Notes: generated by a model from the sequence alone, not told the origin. 64,000 bases of DNA from Aquatica leii (GCA_035610365.1 CM069439.1:5952001-6016000); one strand, 5' to 3'. Counted from the first letter of the stretch, positions 41,901-54,236 are shown. Program-made: numbers and translations.

Positions 41901-43559
41901 TCTGGAGCACGTAGTTCATAAAGTGTGTCAGCACGTCGGGGTTGCTAGCGGTGACATCCGCCAGAGCTTCGGTCGGGATACCATCGGGACCTGGTGCCTT
42001 CTTATTGTTTAGTTTTTTGACAGCAACGATTATGTGCTCCGTTGAGAACATAGGAGAGGATAGGTATCATGCCTATATCCTTAGATGGCTTCTTCAAGAA
42101 AAGTTTCTGGTTGATTGGGTAGCGTGCAAGGTTGGATTTTTTTAAGCTTTTTGGTAGCTACCTTATATCCTTTACACTATGCTCCTGCCTCCTGGCCATG
42201 CTATGTTCTTTTCTTGATTGATTGCTTTCCGCAGGGCGTTCCTGAGTATTTTGGGTATGTAGCGCCTAACCTATGGTTTTAGTTCATCCCATATGTGTTC
42301 TATGGGGTTCATATCTGAACCTCTTCTCTCTCAAAAAAATAGTCCAGCACCCCTCTAGCATAAATTTAAAAAAATCCTCGATAAATGAGACAAATGCATG
42401 TTCTTTTAAGGTAGAAATGTGTATTCATGGATCTCCCTCGTACAAAAACTAAATTCGTGCAACCATTATTATTGTGATGAGTAGTGAAGACAAGTAGAAA
42501 AACCATTACATCCTGCTCAGAGTGTGGATTGAAAGAGCGAACTCACACAAACAGATTACACAGCTCCAAAAAGCCTTGGAGAATTCAGACTTATGTTAAG
42601 AGGCATTGTTTGAATTATCAATAATAAGTAGCCATTCTGACACAGATGCTGACACATGAGACCATAATGACAATAAGGACATAGCTGGAAAAAAAAAGAA
42701 GCAACCCAGAAACTATTTCACTTTTACTTAAGATGTTTAGAACAAATGATTAAAACCTTTTTTTCACTCTCCAAACCAGTTCAATAAAATCAAAGATAAC
42801 CAAGTATGATGCCACCAGAGTACGTTTAAAGAAAGAAACGACAGTTGAACATATTTAGCGTGATTGTTAAGAGAAGCAGAATAGGTCCATAGATGATGAA
42901 TCAGAAAGATATATATTTAGATAAACTGAATCAGTGAGATCAAGCCCCAATCTAACACTCTTCAATTTGTTCTCACATTATTATAACATGCAAGAAGATT
43001 GTATGGTTACCAAAAACATTCACATATGATTCAAATTCCTTATAAATCAATACAATCAGATGAAGCAAGAATCGTAGTTTCCAGAGCATCAAAAGTAAAT
43101 AACAAATTGATTATAGTACTAGCATGGCTTTTAAAGCTTTAAAAAAATCTACAATTTACCAATAGTGGGTGCCTTAATTCAGAATCATTGATTTAAATTT
43201 ATACTAAAGAGAAAAAACGATACCTTTATAAGTTTATTTTGTCGTTGCAACTCACGACACAAACTTTCCATTCTAGATCGTGCCAATACCAATTTACTTT
43301 GCTCGGTTTGCAACTGATTCTTCTCTGTTTGTAGTGTAGCACATCGTTTCTCAGAGACTATAAGAGATGAATGGGAAGTTCGATATTCCTCGTATAAATT
43401 AGCGTACTTGGATTGGAGTGCTTCAAATCTCTGTGGTTCAGGTAAGGTATTCACTTCTTTGAGTACATTATCTAATGCTCTCGAATCTCGACGTCTAACT
43501 TTATCTTCTCTTCTTTTTTTGTTTCCGCTGTTAGAATCATCTTTCTTAACATCGTCCAT
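38958..43559 (-). CDS. Taxilin, syntaxin-binding coiled-coil protein (complete)
   Basis: Exons are 43559-43224 (112 codons) and 39968-38958 (336 codons and a stop), with GT-AG ends and a matching phase, giving 448 residues. The start MDDVKKDDSN precedes a Lys/Arg-rich stretch, then SKLVLARSRMESLCRELQRQNK. This joins across the intron to EESMAKIREEEERRKEVAA and FQLTLNDVMNMM, the central signature of the taxilin family. Then follow about 230 residues of heptad coiled coil, including KSNQVFDDCKSEMGKMTKQI. The C-terminus is acidic and Ser/Asn-rich. Taxilins bind syntaxins outside SNARE complexes and, in vertebrates, the nascent-chain complex. The 3.3-kb intron holds LINE and mariner scraps. Confidence 0.93.
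40750..42140 (-). mobile_element. R1-like LINE remnant in the taxilin intron
   Basis: On the minus strand, KKAPGPDGIPTEALADVT near 42000-41950 is the RT start. Around 41490-41440 the phrase GVSQGSVLG corresponds to motif B. Then 40962-40759 reads LVGLTPERLIPQMLGSQERW, like the C-terminal end of R1-type ORF2. Pieces between are missing or out of frame. It resembles the LINE at 51270-53742 (KAPGPDGVPAEVV). The orientation matches the host gene. Confidence 0.65.
42160..42430 (-). pseudogene. Tc1/mariner transposase C-terminal scrap
   Basis: The minus strand near 42320-42270 reads SDMNPIEHIWDELK, which is the DDE/D-motif end of Tc1-like transposases (usually SPDLNPIENLWDELK). It is followed by RYIPKILRNALRKAINQE, the typical tail helix. 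The N-terminal parts were not found. It sits in the taxilin intron upstream of the LINE scrap. Confidence 0.7.
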
Positions 43560-45490
43560 TGTTAGATCTAAACATACAAACTTTGAATTAATCTTCTATT
43601 TAATTACATTCATTAAAAATTACTTATATATCTTCGTTTCAGTAATTACTCAAGAATTTTCATTATTTTATTGACAAAACTTTAATTTTAATCGGCGATC
43701 AAAACATTATCGTTTGAACTACTAAATGATGTAACTAAGTTACCGCCGAGTACCGCTGTAATAGTCCCGCTAAGTTTTTTGATTTAAATTTTTTTAGTAA
43801 ATTTAATTTTATTATTTTCGTTATATATACAATAGATTACAATAAATAATAAAATAAAACAACAAAATGTAGTTTTCGCACTCTAGTTTGTTTCAATATG
43901 TAAATCAATTTTTCATCTTAAGCGAAAGCTTTTGATAATTTATAGATTACAAATTAAGTGACACTACTATAATAATGTCATGTCTTGGAAGTAGCATCCT
44001 CCGCAAAAACCGTCACGAAGACAACGGTGACGAATTCCTATAGTCCTCTATGGAAAAGTCCTTTGATGCAGAGGTGCTTACCTTGACCAAGATGATGTAT
44101 TCAGGCAAAAAGTATTTTGTACGTAAAGAAAAAATGTTGAGGGCATTATTAAAAATTGTACAACATCGCTTGTAGTTTATGCAGTGCGCTGAAAAGTCAT
44201 CAGAACTCTACAAACATTGTAATTACTTTGATTTCACAATCTTTAGCCAGAAGAATTTCCGACTGATGCGACCTCGCCAAAGTGACTAAAAGTGACCACT
44301 AAGAGATATGGTTTCAGTTTAGTTGAACTTGAACTCAGAAACCGCTTTGAATAAGAATAATCCTTAAAGCAGTTTCTTCGCTAGCAAGGCAAAAGCCGGA
44401 AGTTTTCAAAAATATTGAAGTAATATATTTTAATAAACTTAAAATATTGTTAGAATTTAAATTCAACATATTTATTTTAAAACAAAATCGCATAGCAGGT
44501 TACACAAAGCCATCCAATATACATAGAGCACGTGTACGCGGATAGCTTATATTGTATATATATTATATAAAAATTAGAATTATGTAAAATTTAAATATTA
44601 AGACCGTAGTTTAATATGTACTCTGTTCTAATGCTATCACTCACCTATAAAGAATTTAAATAAATGCAGCTGAGAACGTAATAAAAGAAAGACGCGAAAC
44701 GACTACTAATAATTTCAGCCATTGGTATAAATAGAACTGTTTTAGATCGACCCATTCTATGATTAGCACAGCATAAGCATTTAGACAATTACGTCCGTAT
44801 AATGAGATTGTTTTAGAATTTTACAGAGTGGGATCTAAGAAACTTATTAACAGATTCTGAACAGGCAAAATATGTCACATTTTTCCGAAGTTTTAGATAT
44901 TAACATTTGCCTAAATAATGCTAGATTAATCACTATTAGTTGTGACCGCAGTCTTCGTGAATTTTCATTACAACCATAAAGGGCGGTCTGTATTTTTCGG
45001 AAGTTGGTATATCAAATTTTCACTTGTTTAAATTTGAAAGTAAAATTAAGATTTAGAACTCAAAGTTAAGGAAATTTTTTTCACGTATTCAAGCATAAAT
45101 GTTTTTAGATGTGTAACTAATTTTTGCTAACGCGTTTTTATTTAGGCCACTTTACACGTTTTTGAAAGTATCAGACACATCAAAACCTGCAGAATTTTGA
45201 GATCGCATCTAAGTTCAAGTGGAAATCAATTTTAGAGCATGAAAGGAAATTTGAAGAACAATGGAAAAAAGCGTAACTGTAAACAGAAAATTGGAAGTGC
45301 TTAAAATGGATTTTTCAGACCGTATATATTATGACTTGGCATATTGCATTTTAGAAATTTTTCTTATAGCGACAAGCTTGCCGCTATTCAAATTCCGCCG
45401 CTGTCAATTCAATACAATCCATTTTTTCCTTCTAAGGTTAATCCACTAAATTGGACTCTGCACACAGAGAGAGAGAGAGAGAGTTAAAAT
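43560..45490. other. AT-rich region upstream of taxilin
   Basis: Expected to hold the taxilin promoter near 43560-43800. No further gene recognised. A GA microsatellite lies at about 45464-45484, just before a Gypsy gag remnant. Confidence 0.4.
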
Positions 45491-45900
45491 AAAAAAACCA
45501 AGCTCAGAAAGTTGCAGAGAACTTTCAAGAGTTTGGAGCTGACATGACCAAACTGACACGGCTTGCTTATGCTGCAGCACCAGATACCTTCCTGGAGCAA
45601 TTGGCCATTCAAAGCTTCGTAGACGACCTCCGAGACAGTAAAACGCAGCCGATTCTACGGTTAACTCGACCTAAAACGTTGGATGACGGCTTGAGTCGCG
45701 CCTTACAGTTTGAAGCAGCGAAACAGACATTGCACCGAAGCAGCCATAACTCAACTATGCTGCGGCAGAAGTACCCGCGCAAAAACTTCAAGCAAATAAA
45801 GACAAACGCTTCGGGAAATAGAAGTGAGGACTTCTAACTGCGGCAAAATATGCCACGTACGATGTCACTGTACTAACCCTAAGAAGAAGAAGAGCGCTCG
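45490..45900 (+). pseudogene. Gypsy-type gag remnant with zinc knuckle
   Basis: The frame near 45500-45837 reads QKVAENFQEFGADMTKLTRL, APDTFLEQLAIQSFVDDLRD and LSRALQFEAAK. This is the capsid-end pattern of Gypsy gag proteins in insects. After a stop or frameshift, CGKICHVRCHC near 45840 resembles the CCHC knuckle. No pol was found beside it. A Gypsy pol remnant lies far away at 55.98-57.39 kb on the other strand. Confidence 0.7.
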
Positions 45901-46318
45901 AAACGCTAGAACGAGTTGACCAAAAGAGCAAAAGTTAATATCATCTAGCGATGCCCCGGATATAACATTCAAATGGCATCGCCTATGGAACAATTACACA
46001 GCATTTATCTCAATAGCAAAGCACTGGTTGACAAAAGAGCGACGAAGACTATAATTCGTTCTGACGACACGTTAATTGAAAAATAAAAAAACATCACCGG
46101 CAACGGTACGACTTCGAACGGCGACTGCCGAAAAAATACTTCCTTACGTGTAAGTAAAAATAGCCATTGTTTGGGGAAATAGAGTACTCGACCATCAAGT
46201 AGGTACTGGTAGTCAATATCACAGAAGAAGTTATCTTGAGAATGGACGTTATAAAGAATCATGGGTTTCTTTTGGATATGAAGAACGATGTCCTTAAGAT
46301 GGATATGAGTTCAACAAT

Positions 46319-46435
46319 CAAACAAATAATAATTCGTTCGTTTTTCGGGGTTCGGGCTGGTATCGGGGAAACAAAAAAAAGGAAAAGATATTTCTTGTGG
46401 GATGTTTTAAAACTTAAAATATAAATCCAAAACAT
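46319..46435 (-). repeat. BEL/Pao terminal repeat, 3' copy
   Basis: Almost identical to 55356-55237: CAAACAAATAATAATTCG, TTCGGGGTTCGGGCTGG, TATCGGGGAAACA and ATAAATCCAAAACAT. On the minus strand it begins with TGTTTTGG, a TG start as expected of an LTR. It begins about 140 bases after the end of the pol frame. Identity stops sharply after CAAACAAATAAT, so only part of the LTR is shared. Confidence 0.65.
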
Positions 46436-46573
46436 ACCGCTCACCAAAAATCACTATAACAGCGTGATTTTTTTTCCTATTTGTTCAAAATGAATTAAAT
46501 TAATCGCCTAACGGGTCAACAACTATAAATACTAAAAAGAAACATAATTAAGATAAAACGAATAAACAATTAA

Positions 46574-47884
46574 CCAACAGGTTTATGCTGTGGCATAGAC
46601 GCAGGGTAAAGTTTGATTAGAGGTCTTTTAATGAGAGTAGCAACACGAGCGATGCCATCCTTACCAGGATGTAGGGTTACGATGCGACCCAGTTGCCCCT
46701 GCAGCGGTTTAACCCACTCGTTGTTTATCACCACTTAACTGTCCACTAAAGGAGTAGTGAAAGGTTGATTCCATTTTGCGCGTTGTTGGAGTGTATGTAA
46801 GTACTGATGGTGCTAATGATGGCAAAATTCTTGTCGACAGCGCTGAACAAAACGCCAACGTGACAAACGATTTAATGGCAGGGACGTGACATCCTCGTCA
46901 GGAGCACCAGTCAACGGCTCAAGGGTCAAGAAGTGCCCAGGAGTGAGAACAGACAAATCAATTTGGATTCGAATTCATCGGGTACAATGGGCGTAAATTC
47001 AACACGGCTTTGATTTGGATTAGGACTGTATTAAATTCTTCATAAGTGAAGGTTTGTTCACCAAACATACGAGACAGGTGGATTTTGACGGATTTAACTC
47101 CGGCCTCCCACAACCCACCAAAATGCGGAGAGGAAGGAAGATTAAAGTGCCATTTGATGGCCAATGTGTGAGCAGACCAAACCCAAGTTTTGAAGTATAC
47201 CATTGACGCCAAATAAAATTGTGGCCACAGTCACTGTAGATGTCTGAGACCACTTCTAAATGAACGGCAACGCAAAGGAATATCCAGATGTAGCCTTTGT
47301 ACATTTTAGCTCCTCTCACTCGAGTCAAAAGAAAAGGACCGGCATAATCAACGCCAACTCGAGAAAACGGCTTCACTTGCGACACACGAGACGCAAGAAG
47401 ATCACCTATAAAAGCGGGGCTGACACATGGCCATACACGAAAACAATTTGACAGAGAGTGCTTGATTGCACGACGTGTTGTGATAATAAAAATTGCAATG
47501 TCTGCAAACCGTAAATGCACCCGATGAAAATGCTTAATTATCAACTCTCTAAGTCGATGGGAACGAGGCAACAAAAGGGAGTGCTTAGCATCCGAAGATA
47601 ATTCGGAGTGACGAAGACGTCCACCTACACGTAGCAATCCTTCATTGTCCATAAATGGAGATAATTTCTCTAATGAGTTTAGAACAAAGCATGCCTTGGC
47701 AAAGCAATAAAATTGTTTCAGAAAATGCCAATTGTTGCACAACTTTACACATAAATAAAAGTGCCTTGTGCAATTCTGCGGATGAAAGGGCCCCTGCGAA
47801 ACGGTTCTTGGTACAAGAATCTGCGAAACGGTATACGTAAGCAACAATACCTTGTATGTTACGAAGGGATGACAACTTGTCCAA
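46574..47884 (-). pseudogene. BEL/Pao integrase region
   Basis: Frames on the minus strand give GLLRVGGRLRHSELSSDAKH, VHLRFADIAIF, FSRVGVDYAGPFL (first catalytic Asp in D-Y-A-G-P), LCVAVHLEVVSDI (normally the second Asp region), LPSSPHFGGLWEAGVKSVK and LTPGHF with LNRLSRWRFVQ. The order and wording match BEL/Pao integrases. Frameshifts separate the N-terminal zinc region, core and tail. Confidence 0.8.
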
Positions 47885-48198
47885 TAAATTAAGTACTCAA
47901 TGCTTTTCTTGCTGGGTGATCAATACGACAGTTCGCTCCTCCAAATGAGCTTCTTCTTTTGGTTGAAATCCAGCGGAAAGATCGAACAATTCATCAAAGG
48001 CAGGGTCTTGTAAAAATGGTGGACCCACCCACCAAAGCAAACTAGACAAAATTTCTCCTGGTAGGAGACCACGAAAAGCTGGTTCAATCGGGTTTTGTCC
48101 GGAACGGACATGTTGCCAGCATTTTGGCTTAACTCGCTCCTAAACCAAGCTTGGTCCACATACAGACCCGAACGAATGGCTTGCGCAGCAAGCGGAAA

Positions 48199-48960
48199 TT
48201 ATATTTGATTTTCCTCTGCCAACTGTAGCAGACAACGAATGACCAAATAAGACGAGGGTGACATACCATAGATCGCAGTGTTCAAACGATAGGTTCGAAT
48301 CTCTTCTTGTGGAGATGCTCTTCCCCGAATTAATTGATATTGAGAATGTGGTTTATATATTAATATTTGTCGATACATTTGACGTATATCGCAAGTAAGG
48401 ACGATACGAGGTGATCGAAAACGAAGCAAAATGGTTACTATGTCATTCTGCAATTTAGGCCCAACAAGTAGGAAATCATTGAGTGACTTGTTGTGTGCGT
48501 CGCGCAAAGAAACATCAAAAACCACACGAATTTTTGGATGACCTGCTTCAAGTTTAAACACACAATGGTGCGGAATAACATAGCAATGACTTTCTTCAGA
48601 GGGTGCGGCAAGAAGAGAAATATGGCCCGATCCGACGTAATATTTCGTAAATGCGGAATACATGCGGCGGACGTCAGGTTGATTGTCCAAACAACGCTCA
48701 AGTGCGAGCAAACAACGATCAGCAATCTGCAACGTGGGCAAAGTTTGTCAATCTTTGAAAGGCAACAAAACACCAAAACGACCAGAATGATCACGAAAAT
48801 GCGTATTAACAAATAAATTCTCGGCCTGATCATCTTCAGGTGAGACGACGAGTTTGGTGGGGGCTTTCTTCACCTCCCAAAATTCTTTTACAGCGACATC
48901 CAAAGAGGTGTCTGATGTCAGAAAAAACGAATATTTTGCGACTGCAGTCACATGTGGTAC
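48199..48960 (-). pseudogene. BEL/Pao reverse transcriptase remnant
   Basis: Starts with SLDVAVKEFWEVKKAP and THFRDHSGRFGVLLPFK, goes on with HHCVFKLEAGHPKIRVVFD, and reaches DIRQMYRQILI (motif A Asp) and AIYGMSPSSYLVIR. Downstream near 48160 the motif that should read YVDD is YVDQ, and the following RNase H part is missing. It lies between the protease and integrase remnants. Confidence 0.8.
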
Positions 48961-48965
48961 CCAAA

Positions 48966-50225
48966 AGTATTGTAACGTTAAAAATAAGAACTTAGTAGTT
49001 CAATTCGCGAGTAGGGAAAATGTCTCGGTAGATATTATGAAACTTGTCAGGATCGTTCTGCTCTTGCGCCAGACTGTCACAATTATGACAGCATATCCGA
49101 AGTCATTCTTCATTAAATCTTTGCCGAGTTAACTTTATTTGTTTGCCCGGTTTAGCCTTCACCGCTAAATTGTGTCACGCTACAAATTTCTAATGCGTTT
49201 ATATTTGTGGAAGGTTGAAACGGGGTAAGTGGTATACAATTTTCTTTATCGAGGGTTTAAATTGACACCTACTAATTTTCTGTAGCGGATTTTGGTAGTC
49301 ACCAATTGTCCGGCGTTATCAATTAAGATAACCAACAGGTGGTCGTATTGGAAACATTCCATGACGTCGAAGTATTGTTACCTACTGATAATACCCACCG
49401 TCGAAGGTTGAGAACCGCCAGGACTATTCTTTTCTGTTATGAAGTCAAACATGGGGAATTTACTCGATTAAGCCACAGGGAAACGCTGCGCACTTACGTT
49501 CGTAATAATTGGATGCTAACCAAACCTTTTTTATTACTTGTGTTAAACGGATATGCCCGTTTCGATCGGGGTTTAATAGTATTTGTTTTAGGTGTACCGA
49601 AGTCGGAGGTTAGCGCTAACAGTCCGAGTAAGGTTCAGCTTGTAAGTATTACTATTTAAAATTTATTATTCGTGTTTCGGGGACTAGGTCGTTAAGGACC
49701 GTACGTGCATGTTAACTTAACACAATTAATTATATTTTTGTGCTTCGCGAATCTATCTTTTGTGCACATCGAATCTCGAAAACTTAATTGCTTAATTTAT
49801 CTACGATTTATGTATATGTATTTATCTATTTAGTCGCTAAATGTATGTCATTATCTAATCCGACAAGAGCTTTTGGTTGCACAGTGTGTTGCTCGCCACT
49901 AGGCACAAATTTCTAATTTAGTCAACCTACGTGTGTATGTTTTTCAAGAATTTATACTTCTATATTTGTCTCTACTTCTGTGATACAATAAATATATATA
50001 TTTAGTGTTATTATTTTTGTAAGGTTATTTATTCTTCGTGTACTACGAGACGAGTTAGACGGTCTCCCTCGACTTTAATTTTTCATCGTCTTGGCGCCTT
50101 TTTATTAGCTTCACGTTATAATCACACATAACAAAGCCTGCGATCCCTCTCCGAAGAAGCTGTGCTGGCCGTTGCTTTGTTTGGTTACGAGAAGACCGGT
50201 GGAACTTTCTATTTGGACATCTCAA
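48966..50225. other. Unidentified 1.26-kb insert between BEL/Pao protease and RT
   Basis: BEL/Pao coding stops at about 50225 and resumes at about 48960. The flanks read GGTACCCAA and GGAACCCAA, a near repeat. The insert contains several AATAAA signals (near 49990) and TTGGCGCC near 50090, a primer-binding-site-like string. It may be an LTR with adjoining leader from another element. An open frame at 49339-49659 (+) has no recognisable motif. Confidence 0.45.
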
Positions 50226-50652
50226 CTCTAGGAACCCAAGTTTCTCGTAACAGTATCCAACCGAAGAGGGTCTCGATAGTAGCTGGACGCATGTAGTCAC
50301 CCGGCACGGAACCCTCTCGGACAACAAAAGCGAAAACATCTGCTCCTAGATTAATTAATCCTGGCATATGCCAATTGGGATCTGCTAACTTGTAACCCTG
50401 ATAAAAATCGGACGGAGGCAATGGGCAACTTGAAAGATCGGCACAAATTGTTTGTACAGCCACTGCTTCGACGTCCAAAGATGGCTCTGAAGAGCCTTTA
50501 GGGCCAATTTTGCAATTAGTACAACCGCGTGAAAGGCAAAATGTCACAGCACCTAGGCCAGATAAAGGAACTGGTGAGCGACCATAGGGCGATTCAAGTC
50601 GCTTAGGACATCTTTCCGAAATTAGACTTACTCGACTACCCGAATCACACAA
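50209..50652 (-). pseudogene. BEL/Pao protease domain remnant
   Basis: MCDSGSRVSLISERCPKR gives the aspartic-protease Asp-Ser-Gly. GLINLGADVFAFVV and TLFGWILLRET give the conserved end of the domain (usually LIGAD and GWI). It lies next to gag on the minus strand, with an unrelated insert starting just after GWILL. Confidence 0.75.
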
Positions 50653-51269
50653 TGCCCTTATGGTTTGATATATACCTACCTAAACGATTTTGGATTTAAA
50701 GAACGACAGTTGCCAACAACACTGTACACAATGAACGCGCTGTGGCCACACCTACAGTGGCCAGTGCAACAACGGCAGTTGGAGTTTCCGGGGAATCGTT
50801 AAGTAGGGTCGCCTGCTGAGAAGGTCCTCTGTGAACTGTGGTTTTACTAAATTGTGCGGGGCTGAATACTGTCGACATTTACCTTTCGACGGACATGACC
50901 TCGCTTGGTATAAAGCGCTAAAGCATTGATGACATAAACCTGCCGATTTAACGAACAAATAACGATGATAAGAGGTCAAAGCAAGAAAGCTAAGGCACCG
51001 ATAAATTGAATGCCATTCTTTACAATGGCCACATTTTGCGGATTGCGAATTAGCAGGCCGCTCAGTATTAACCAATAGTGAACGCGAAGGCGAGGCCCCT
51101 CCATCTTGCCGGACTACTACTAGATTTTGAATAGGTGGACTTAGTGCACTGGCCATTGTAGCATTATTCAATAATTCTTCAAAACGCTTTCGAGTTGCGT
51201 TATCTAATCTTTACATAAGAAGATTAAAAATGGTGAAATCCTACAAATCCAGGTTAGGATATTGACCTA

Positions 51270-53742
51270 TCGAATGAATATGGGAAGACACAAGGAGCAA
51301 TATTCTAAAAGGGAAAACTACGGTAACTCCAACTTGGAACACTAATAAATTGAATAAAACAAGACTAGAGCATATGGTAAAACAAACGGCCGAAGAAGAC
51401 CTAAATACAGTAGATAAAATGACTAAATTCCTACGTCAACTATGTAAAGAAACTATGCCCATAAGAACAACAAATACAAGGGGAGAATACTGATGGAACG
51501 ACAAGATCAACTTACAAAGAAGAAGATGCATCATAAAAGAAGAAATTACCAACACCAGAGGTGATGAAGCTCAGGATGAAAAGAAAATACTAAACGAGGA
51601 AAGAAAAAAACTAACAGAGATGATCAAAAAAAGTAAGAAGGAGTGCTGGAAAAAGATCTGTGACGAGCTCGATCAAGATATTTGGGGAAAAAGGTACAAG
51701 TTAATCTATAAAAAGATAAGATAAAAAAACTATAATTGGTTTGGATAATAAAAAAAATGATAGAAATAATACAAAAACTATTTCCCGAAGAAGATAAACT
51801 TAAAGAAAGGAACAGATATAAAAACCAGCTTTTGGATTTTGAACCAATATCTAGCACGGAGGTGGAAGAGGCAGCAAAAAGACTTGCTACGGGCAAAGCT
51901 CCAGGACCCGATGGAGTTCCTGCCGAGGTGGTAAAAGTAGTGGCTATACAAAGAACATAGACCTGGGCCAATGTGTTAAACTCGTGTGTCAGAGAAAGTA
52001 ATTTTCCACTGTGCTGGAAAAAAGCAAACCTAGTACTAATACCAAAGGGAGAGACGAGCTCGACATATAGACCTATTTGTCTGACAGACGCTGCGAGCAA
52101 GATATTGGAGAGGGTACTGGCCAAGCGCCTCAAACATAAAATTAATAAGAAGCTTGCTGACAACCAATTTGGCTTTAGAAAAGGGAGGTCAACAATAGAC
52201 GCATTAAGAGTCGTGACGAAAGAAATAAAAGAGGCCAACACTGGGACATGAAGGACAAACAGGTTTGCCTAGTGATAGCAATAGATGTACAAAATGCCTT
52301 CAACTCGGCATCTAGACGAGAAATAATGAAAGCACTAGTGGAAATGGAAATACCAGAATATCTAATAAATATACTACAGGACTACTTGATAGATCGAAGC
52401 ATACAGATAAATGACTCAAAGGGAAGAAATATAGCACACAAAGTAACCTCCGGGGTTCCACAAGGTTCGGTCCTTGGGCCAATCCTATGGAATGTCATGT
52501 ACGACGGAGTACTAAGATTAAGTATGCCAGATGGGGTTAAACTGATTGGCTTTGCAGATAATCTCACAATAGTTACAAGATCCAAACAGATACAAGAAGC
52601 AGTATATAGAGCAAAGATAGCAATGGAAACCATTAACAAATGGATGACGGAAAACAGACTAAAGCTGGTTCCAGAGAAAACAAAAGTAGGACTAATGACG
52701 GGACAAAGAAAAATCACAGCGCTAAATTTAGAACTACTAGGGCAAAAAATAATAACCCAGAAAAGTATCAAGGTCCTTGGTATAATCATTGATAAAAACC
52801 TCAGCTTCATTGAGCACGTCAAAACGATAACAGATAGGGCTCTTACAAAAGCAAACGCATTGAGGAGGATACTCCCAAATCATGGAGGAGCCAGATCATC
52901 AAAGAGGAAAGTTATAGCACACTCGGTGGATTCAATCGTATTGTACGGAGCAGAGATTTGGCTGGAAGCAATCAAATTTGGAACAGTAAATAAACTATTA
53001 GATAGGGTGCAAAGAATCCTAGCAATAAGAATTAGTCGAGCTTACAGAACAGTAAACACACAAGACGTTATGGTGGTTGCTAGAATCCCAACGCTACAGA
53101 TCCTGGCTAAAAAAAAGAAAAGATAAAATGGACAGTAGTGTAACAATAGCTGAATGGCAGAAACAGTGGGAAGACAGAGAGTCATGGACAAAAAAACTGA
53201 TTCCAAACATATACTACTGGATACACAGAAAACACGGGGAACTGAGTTACTATACGATGCAGCTGCTGACTGGGCACGGTGAAAATTGAGAATACACAAA
53301 ATTAAAAAAAGAGAAAATGACAACTGCGCGGATTGTAGTAAAAAAGATGATAAAGAACAAGCGGTGTTTAAATGTAAAAGATGGAATGAAGAAACAAGGA
53401 AAATCGAAGAAAAATATAGGAGAAGAAATAAAAGCTTCTAACATCATTAGCGTAATGTGCGAGAACGAGGATAAATGGAAAGAATATAGAAAATTGGTAC
53501 ACAAAAATAATCAAGAAAAGAGAGGAGGAAGCAAGGAAGAGAGAAAAAGGAATAAGTAACTAAGGAGACGGCTAATTGCCAAACTAGCATAGCGAAGAAT
53601 GCGAAAGCGGTACCCTATGCTGGTGAAAAGGAGATGTGAGGAGAGGTTTTAGTGGGTAGGGCTTGCCAAGATGGGAGAATCCCAGACACCCCCGCAGAAT
53701 GCGGAAAGCCAATAAATGGTTTCCACTCAAAAAAAAAAAAAA
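51270..53742 (+). mobile_element. 5'-truncated R1-like LINE with poly(A) tail and 16-bp duplication
   Basis: TTAGGATATTGACCTA occurs exactly at 51254-51269 and 53743-53758. The 3' end has AATAAA near 53711 and a run of A at 53729-53742. The 2473-bp element lacks most of its 5' part and ORF1. Its presence inside the BEL gag shows that it is younger than the BEL insertion. Confidence 0.93.
51736..53559 (+). pseudogene. R1-like LINE reverse transcriptase with altered catalytic site
   Basis: RT blocks: ATGKAPGPDGVPAEVV, STYRPICLTDAASKILERVL, NQFGFRKGRSTIDALR, LVIAIDVQNAFNSAS (motif A Asp present), GVPQGSVLGPILWNVMYDGV (motif B) and LIGFADNLTIV. Motif C reads FADN, so the second Asp of FADD is Asn. 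The thumb (IKVLGIIIDKNLSF) and VDSIVLYGAEIW follow, then after a frameshift AEWQKQWEDRESW, MQLLTGHG and a C-terminal Cys/His region. Breaks: TAG at 51958-51960, a frameshift near 52245 and one in an A run near 53115. Confidence 0.88.
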
Positions 53743-54236
53743 TTAGGATATTGACCTAACCCAGTTACATTCTAATTAAACGTATCTAATAAACTATGTA
53801 ATGAGGATACACAATTTGAATTAACCTTGGGTGCGTTACCTAAATTATGCCAATAAAATGACACTAAAACTCGATCATTTCGGTAACGATCTACCAATGA
53901 TTGATAAAGAATATCATAATTGTTGGAACTTAGCGGCAAATGGTTTTTTGGTTTTAGCGTTAAATAAACTGCTCTAATTTCTGAGAAAATCGTCTGGGTC
54001 TTAAAAGTAAGTTTAAACAAAGTCTCCATTTGACTGGCGTCGGAATCATCAAACACAGTTTGTTTGTCGACAGTTTGGAACTCACTATAAATTTCCAAAA
54101 TTTAATCGTAAGCAGTTATAAATTTAGACCGCTCATCCACATTTTTCTCGGTGCTAAAAGCTCTATCGCACCATGATTTCAAGCAAAAAGTGGTTTTCTT
54201 AGCAAGAATTATAGTTTTTTCCATTGTATACGCCAT

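Larger units (their letters stand above)
50700..54236 (-). pseudogene. BEL/Pao gag, split by a LINE
   Basis: Minus-strand parts are 54236-53759 (starts MAYTMEKTIILAKK and includes FSEIRAVYLTLKPKNHLPL) and 51253-50700. The second part has LDNATRKRFEELLNN and CGHCKEWHSIYRC with CHQCFSALYQARSC, the Cys/His clusters of BEL gag. The LINE at 51270-53742 separates the two. A TAA lies within the first part near 54100. Confidence 0.75.

Noticed and set aside
45464..45484. GA-repeat as a regulatory GAGA-type element
   Set aside because: A plain microsatellite next to a dead Gypsy gag; no promoter or gene start is near.
48493..48816. 107-codon plus-strand ORF
   Set aside because: Antisense of the BEL/Pao RT.
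49339..49659. 106-codon plus-strand ORF inside the BEL/Pao insert
   Set aside because: No motif, no start context, and it sits in DNA with LTR-like poly(A) signals; kept only as part of the insert.
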